DNA from: Azospirillum melinis | GTDB taxonomy: Bacteria > Pseudomonadota > Alphaproteobacteria > Azospirillales > Azospirillaceae | Direction of reading: 5' to 3' | DNA: 64,000 nt | Assembly (NCBI RefSeq): GCF_013340935.1 | Contig: NZ_WHOS01000003.1 | Location: 248,001 to 312,000, forward strand | In this document: positions 60,347 through 64,000 of the stretch, one piece after another | Position numbering within the stretch: the stretch's first letter is position 1 | Layout of the letters: each line of letters opens with the position of its first letter | Position numbers and translations under genes: made by a program | Notes under the pieces: generated by a model | Seen by the model: only the letters and a program-made list of their open reading frames with translations | Database searches by the model: none | What the model was told of the DNA's origin: nothing

Positions 60347-62746
60347 ATGCCCAAGCACGTCTCCCGGCGCGCCCGCGCCAAAGCTCCGACCGTCGCCAAC
60401 CCCATCCTGCGCTCCGGCATCGTCGGGCTGATGGTGGCGTGTGGGGTCGCCGCCGTGGATCTGGCCCTTCCGGATTCGGCCAATGCCCAGACGCCGGCCA
60501 AGCAGGCGCTGACGCCGAAGCCGACCCCCAAGCCGGCCGATGGACCGCTTCCGGGCAGCAAGCCCGCCGCTCCGGCCGCCCAGGCCGGCGCGAGCGGCAC
60601 CGAATCGAAGCAGGACCCCGTTCTGCTGACGGCCGATCAGGTCACCTTCGACGAGGTGAACAGCGTCGTCACCGCCAGCGGCAATGTCGAGCTGGCCCAG
60701 GGCAAGCGCAGCGTCCGCGCCGACAAGATCACCTACAACCAGAAGACCAAGGTCGTAACCGCCACCGGCAAGATCCGGCTGGTGGAGCCGTCAGGCGACA
60801 TCGTCTTCGCCGATTACGCCGAACTGACCGACGATCTGAAGGACGTGTTCATCGAGAACATCCGCGTCCTGATGACCGACAACGGCCGCATGGCAGGCAA
60901 TGAGGGTGAGCGGCGCGAGGGCCGTCTGACGCGCGTCAGCCGCGGCGTCTACAGCCCTTGCGACCTGTGCAAGGAAGACCCGACCCGTCCGCCGCTGTGG
61001 CAGATCCGCGCCGTGCGCATCGTGCACGACAACGAGGAGCACGAAGTCCGCTATCGCGACGCGACGATGGAGATCTTCGGCATCCCGGTCGCCTACACGC
61101 CCTATCTGTCGCACCCCGATCCGTCCGTCGACCGCAAGAGCGGCTTCCTGACGCCGTCTTTCGGCAACAACTCCAATCTCGGGGCGATCCTCAAGACCCA
61201 CTATTACTGGGACATCGCGCCGGACCAGGACGCCACCTTCGACCTGCATTACTACTCGCAGCAGGGGCCGCTGCTGGGCGGCCAGTACCGCAAGCGGTTC
61301 GAGAGCGGCCGACTGGAGCTGGAAGGCGCCATCACCCGCGGCGACGTCGCCAACACCACCATCGTGCCGAAGGAAACGCGCACCCGTGGCTATGTCGCGG
61401 CGCGCGGCCTGTTCGACATCGACGAGACGTGGCGCGCCGGCTTCGACATCAAGCGGGCCAGCGACCCGACCTTCCTGCGGCGCTATTACGATTTCCGCGA
61501 GGATTACCTGACCAGCAAGGCCTTCGTCGAAGGCTTCCACGGCCGGAACTATGCGGCGATCACCGGCTACAGCTTCCAGGACATGCGGTACGGGAACCCG
61601 ATCCCGGAGCCAGTTACCCTGCCCTATGCGCAGTACAACGCGCTGGGCGAGCCGGGCAGCCTGTTGGGGGGCCGCTGGTCGTTCGATACGAGCCTGCTGG
61701 CGGTATCGCGCTTCAAGAATGCCGGTCCCGACACCCAGCGCATCATGGTTCAGCCGGGGTGGGAGCGCAATATCGTCTCCAACGCTGGCTTCGTCACCAC
61801 CCTGTCGGGCAGCGTGCTTGTCGCCGGCTATACCGCGCAGCAGTTCAACTACAACGACCCGACGGTCCGCGGCGAAGACAACATCAGCCGCTTCCGCTTC
61901 TTCCCGCAGGGGCAGGCCACCGTCCGCTATCCGTTCGTCCGCTATGGCGAAAGCTCGTCACAACTGGTTGAGCCCATCGGTCAGCTGACCTTCGCGCCGA
62001 AGCTGCCGAACGGCCGCCTCTTCCCGAACGAAGACAGCCTGGACGTCGAATTCGACGATGTGAACCTGCTGCAGCCCAACCGCTTCACCGGCATCGACCG
62101 CCTGGACGATGGCATGCGCTTCACCTACGGCTTGCGCGGAGCGATCTACGGCTACACCCAGGGGTCGGCCAGCCTGTTCCTGGGCCAGAGCATTCGCATG
62201 AGTGACAGCAGCGCCGGTTTCTCCGGCGATTCGGGACTGGAGGAACGGGTGTCCGATTATGTCGGCCGCCTGGATCTGCAGCCCGCCGACTGGCTGGACG
62301 TCAATTACGGCTTCCGCGTCGATCACGAGACCTTCCGTCCGCGCCGCCACTCGCTGAACGCCTCGGCCGGTGTTCCGCTGCTGCGTCTGTCGACCTCCTA
62401 CACCTATGTCGACCAGACGACCTCCCGCACCGCGGTCACCCGCAACCGGGTGGAGCAGGCGAACTTCGGCGTTTCGTCGCAGTTCACCGATCGCTGGAAC
62501 ATCGGCATCGCCCACACCCAGGCAATGGAGCCGCAGCCAGGCCCGCGCTCCAGCCTTGCCGTGCTGACCTATGGCGACGAGTGCCTGCTGTTCCAGACCA
62601 TCGCCCGTCGCGACTACACGATCAGCACCACCGGCGAGAAGGACGGCAACACCATCTTCTTCCGTCTGGTCTTTAAGAATGTCGGCGAGTTCAAGAGCCC
62701 GGGCATCAATGCCGGCTTCCTGGGCGGCGGGTCGGCCAACCAGTAA
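60347..62746 (+). CDS. lptD: LPS-assembly protein LptD
   Basis: 799 residues. A hydrophobic N-terminal signal segment (GIVGLMVACGVAAVDLAL, cleavage near NAQ) and a Pro/Lys-rich spacer precede the OstA domain (VLLTADQVTFDEVNSVVTASGNVEL). The large C-terminal half is a beta-barrel with many aromatic strands. It inserts LPS into the outer leaflet with LptE. The frame is open to a TTG at 60302, but the ATG at 60347 gives a normal start. Confidence 0.92.
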   Translation: MPKHVSRRARAKAPTVANPILRSGIVGLMVACGVAAVDLALPDSANAQTPAKQALTPKPTPKPADGPLPGSKPAAPAAQAGASGTESKQDPVLLTADQVTFDEVNSVVTASGNVELAQGKRSVRADKITYNQKTKVVTATGKIRLVEPSGDIVFADYAELTDDLKDVFIENIRVLMTDNGRMAGNEGERREGRLTRVSRGVYSPCDLCKEDPTRPPLWQIRAVRIVHDNEEHEVRYRDATMEIFGIPVAYTPYLSHPDPSVDRKSGFLTPSFGNNSNLGAILKTHYYWDIAPDQDATFDLHYYSQQGPLLGGQYRKRFESGRLELEGAITRGDVANTTIVPKETRTRGYVAARGLFDIDETWRAGFDIKRASDPTFLRRYYDFREDYLTSKAFVEGFHGRNYAAITGYSFQDMRYGNPIPEPVTLPYAQYNALGEPGSLLGGRWSFDTSLLAVSRFKNAGPDTQRIMVQPGWERNIVSNAGFVTTLSGSVLVAGYTAQQFNYNDPTVRGEDNISRFRFFPQGQATVRYPFVRYGESSSQLVEPIGQLTFAPKLPNGRLFPNEDSLDVEFDDVNLLQPNRFTGIDRLDDGMRFTYGLRGAIYGYTQGSASLFLGQSIRMSDSSAGFSGDSGLEERVSDYVGRLDLQPADWLDVNYGFRVDHETFRPRRHSLNASAGVPLLRLSTSYTYVDQTTSRTAVTRNRVEQANFGVSSQFTDRWNIGIAHTQAMEPQPGPRSSLAVLTYGDECLLFQTIARRDYTISTTGEKDGNTIFFRLVFKNVGEFKSPGINAGFLGGGSANQ

Positions 62747-62777
62747 TCGCTTTTCCCCGGGAAAAGACGGCACAAAC

Positions 62778-62810
62778 CAATGGCCAGGGGGTTGCATCCC
62801 CTGGCCGTTG
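62778..62810 (+). terminator. Hairpin terminator after lptD
   Basis: CAATGGCCAGGGG pairs with CCCCTGGCCGTTG (13 pairs with one G-U) around a GTTGCAT loop, followed by CCTTT. The stem is strong but the U tract is short. Confidence 0.65.
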
Positions 62811-62857
62811 CCTTTAGCCATTGAGGTCCGACGAGACAGCCCGCCACGACCGAAATC

Positions 62858-63583
62858 ATGACCCTGGGACGTTACGACTACGAAAGACGGTACCGCAAAC
62901 GCATGCGGGCCGGCGTGATCAAGTTCATGCTGCTGGCGGCACTCGTGCTGGGGGTCGGGCTTTTCTCCTACCAGATGGGAATCGAGCAGCTGAAGGGCCG
63001 CGACGTGACCCTGCGCGAGGAGATCGCCACACTGTCGCGCCAAAAGGCGGAGCTGGAACTGCTGGCCAGCCAGATGCAGCATGCCGCCCGCACCGCCGAG
63101 GCGCGCGCAGCGGAACTGGAAGGCCGCCTTCAGCGCGAGGTACCGACCGGCGATCTCGCCAAGCTGAGCCAGCTGGTGGGGGAGCGGCTGAAAAGCGGGC
63201 TTGACGCCAACCGCCTCGCCTTCGTCATCTCGCAGGCCCAGGTGCCACGCAACTGCCAGCCGACCGACACCAAGCGCTTTACGCTGAGCACTCCGCTGCT
63301 GAAGGGCGGTGCGCGCGGCGTGACCTTCGGCAACGGCACCGTCACCGTCACCGGCGAGGGGCAATCGGCGCACAACCCGCAAGGCAACGCCGAAAGCTGG
63401 TTCGATCCGGGCCAGCCGGTGACGATCCGCATCACCGGCATGGGCGGCAAGGGCACCACGGTCAGCGGCGTTCTGCCTCTGCACCAGTCGCTGGTGGTCG
63501 ACAACAGCGAATACCGCTTCACCATCGCCGCGGCCCAGCGCTCCTTCGTCGAGGTGACCGCCGACCGCTGCGCCTACCCCTGA
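62858..63583 (+). CDS. Single-pass membrane protein with coiled coil, function unknown
   Basis: 241 residues. A basic N-terminus (RYDYERRYRKRMRAG) precedes one membrane helix (FMLLAALVLGVGLFSYQMG, residues about 23-41). A Glu/Gln/Ala-rich coiled coil covers about 45-90 and a beta-rich extracytoplasmic domain ends with a cysteine (VTADRCAYP). It follows lptD and may share its promoter region if the terminator is leaky. No family recognised. The 3' end overlaps the convergent glycosyltransferase gene by 10 bases. Confidence 0.72.
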   Translation: MTLGRYDYERRYRKRMRAGVIKFMLLAALVLGVGLFSYQMGIEQLKGRDVTLREEIATLSRQKAELELLASQMQHAARTAEARAAELEGRLQREVPTGDLAKLSQLVGERLKSGLDANRLAFVISQAQVPRNCQPTDTKRFTLSTPLLKGGARGVTFGNGTVTVTGEGQSAHNPQGNAESWFDPGQPVTIRITGMGGKGTTVSGVLPLHQSLVVDNSEYRFTIAAAQRSFVEVTADRCAYP

Positions 63584-64000
63584 GGCGGAACGGCGAATCC
63601 GCGCGGCGGCTCTCCCGCCGCGTGGATGTCCCACATGGTTGTAAAAGCTGCTTCGATGGAATGGGCGAACCGGTCGGTGTCGAACAGGGGAGCGGTGGCG
63701 CAGGCCTGCTCCAGCCGCAGCTTCAGAGCGGCCAGCTCGGCAGGCTCCCCCGCCAGCCGCTGCGCCGTCGCCTCATAGGCGTCCCAATCCGCCACCGCCA
63801 GTTCCGGCAAACCGACCGCGTGCAGCAAGCTGGCGGCAACCCGCCCGGCAAAGGACCGGCCGGGAACGGTCAGCACCGGCAGCCCGGCCCACAGCGCATC
63901 GCTCGCCGTGGTGTGGGCGCCGACCGGGGCCGAATCGAGGAACAGGTCGGCCAGCCGGTGGCGCGCCAGATGCGCCGGTCCCGGAAGGCGCGGCGCGAAG
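63574..64000 (-). CDS. OGT/SPINDLY-type (GT41) glycosyltransferase, C-terminal part
   Basis: The frame enters from the right edge and ends at TAG 63574-63576, giving 141 residues. The stretch LADLFLDSAPVGAHTTASDALWAGLPVLTVPGRSFAGRVAASLLHAVGL is the nucleotide-sugar-binding end of SPINDLY/O-GlcNAc-transferase-like proteins, where TPR repeats are expected upstream (outside the window). The product tail is LFDTDRFAHSIEAAFTTMW. Bacterial members glycosylate proteins or flagella; the role here is open. Confidence 0.87.
   Translation of the reverse strand, partial: FAPRLPGPAHLARHRLADLFLDSAPVGAHTTASDALWAGLPVLTVPGRSFAGRVAASLLHAVGLPELAVADWDAYEATAQRLAGEPAELAALKLRLEQACATAPLFDTDRFAHSIEAAFTTMWDIHAAGEPPRGFAVPPQG

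Overview
The window is GC-rich DNA from an alphaproteobacterium, most likely an Azospirillum-like member of the Rhodospirillales. The markers are a homospermidine synthase next to an alanine-racemase-fold ornithine decarboxylase, a squalene-forming hpnCDE set, homologues of the mitochondrial complex I assembly factors NDUFAF6 and NDUFAF3, TrmFO, and FAD/TPP-type housekeeping loci. I infer a chromosomal segment: most genes are housekeeping, and there is no rRNA, transposase, integrase or CRISPR array. The genus is an inference, not a measurement.

Layout. 1-5.8 kb: an inositol-monophosphatase-family enzyme, a tandem universal stress protein, a thiamine-precursor ABC transporter (ATPase, permease, binding protein) under a TPP riboswitch, and a histone-deacetylase-like amidohydrolase. 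6.0-10.7 kb: an accessory cluster of poorly known proteins (two translationally coupled membrane coiled-coil proteins, a ParA-like NTPase fused to a DNA-binding-like domain, a Pro/Ser-rich protein, a response regulator with a replaced lysine). 11-17 kb: ssb, a LysR/MFS pair, a methyltransferase/XRE pair, an RTX protein with four exact 40-residue repeats, and tRNA-Gln(TTG). 17-24 kb: a MoxR/DUF58/DUF4159 operon. 24-29 kb: DUF1285, a Nudix CoA-type hydrolase, the CCA-adding enzyme, a DUF2252 protein and an SDR.

29-35.5 kb is a polyphosphate locus: ppk-ppx on the minus strand, divergent from sixA and a CYTH-CHAD gene. 35.6-40.3 kb: uvrA, a small lipoprotein, trmFO. 40.3-45.2 kb: an NDUFAF6-like gene divergent from hpnC-hpnD-hpnE, whose end runs into the sodB ribosome-binding site. 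45.2-48.8 kb: an NDUFAF3-like gene with secF, secD and yajC. 49-54 kb: a DUF815 ATPase, then the tightly overlapping serS-surE-pcm-nlpD-like operon. 54-57 kb: a methyltransferase, an MFS exporter, an orphan acireductone dioxygenase.

57-60 kb holds the polyamine pair: ornithine decarboxylase converts ornithine to putrescine, and homospermidine synthase uses putrescine. Upstream of the decarboxylase is a 435-base leader with an 11-codon reading frame behind a near-perfect Shine-Dalgarno sequence, ending Arg-Arg-stop, that overlaps one arm of a long stem. A hairpin followed by five U and a 7-base alternative pairing to its 3' arm lie downstream. This looks like a translation-coupled attenuator and is the most interesting element I see. 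The window ends with lptD, a small membrane coiled-coil protein and the 3' part of an OGT/SPINDLY-type glycosyltransferase gene.
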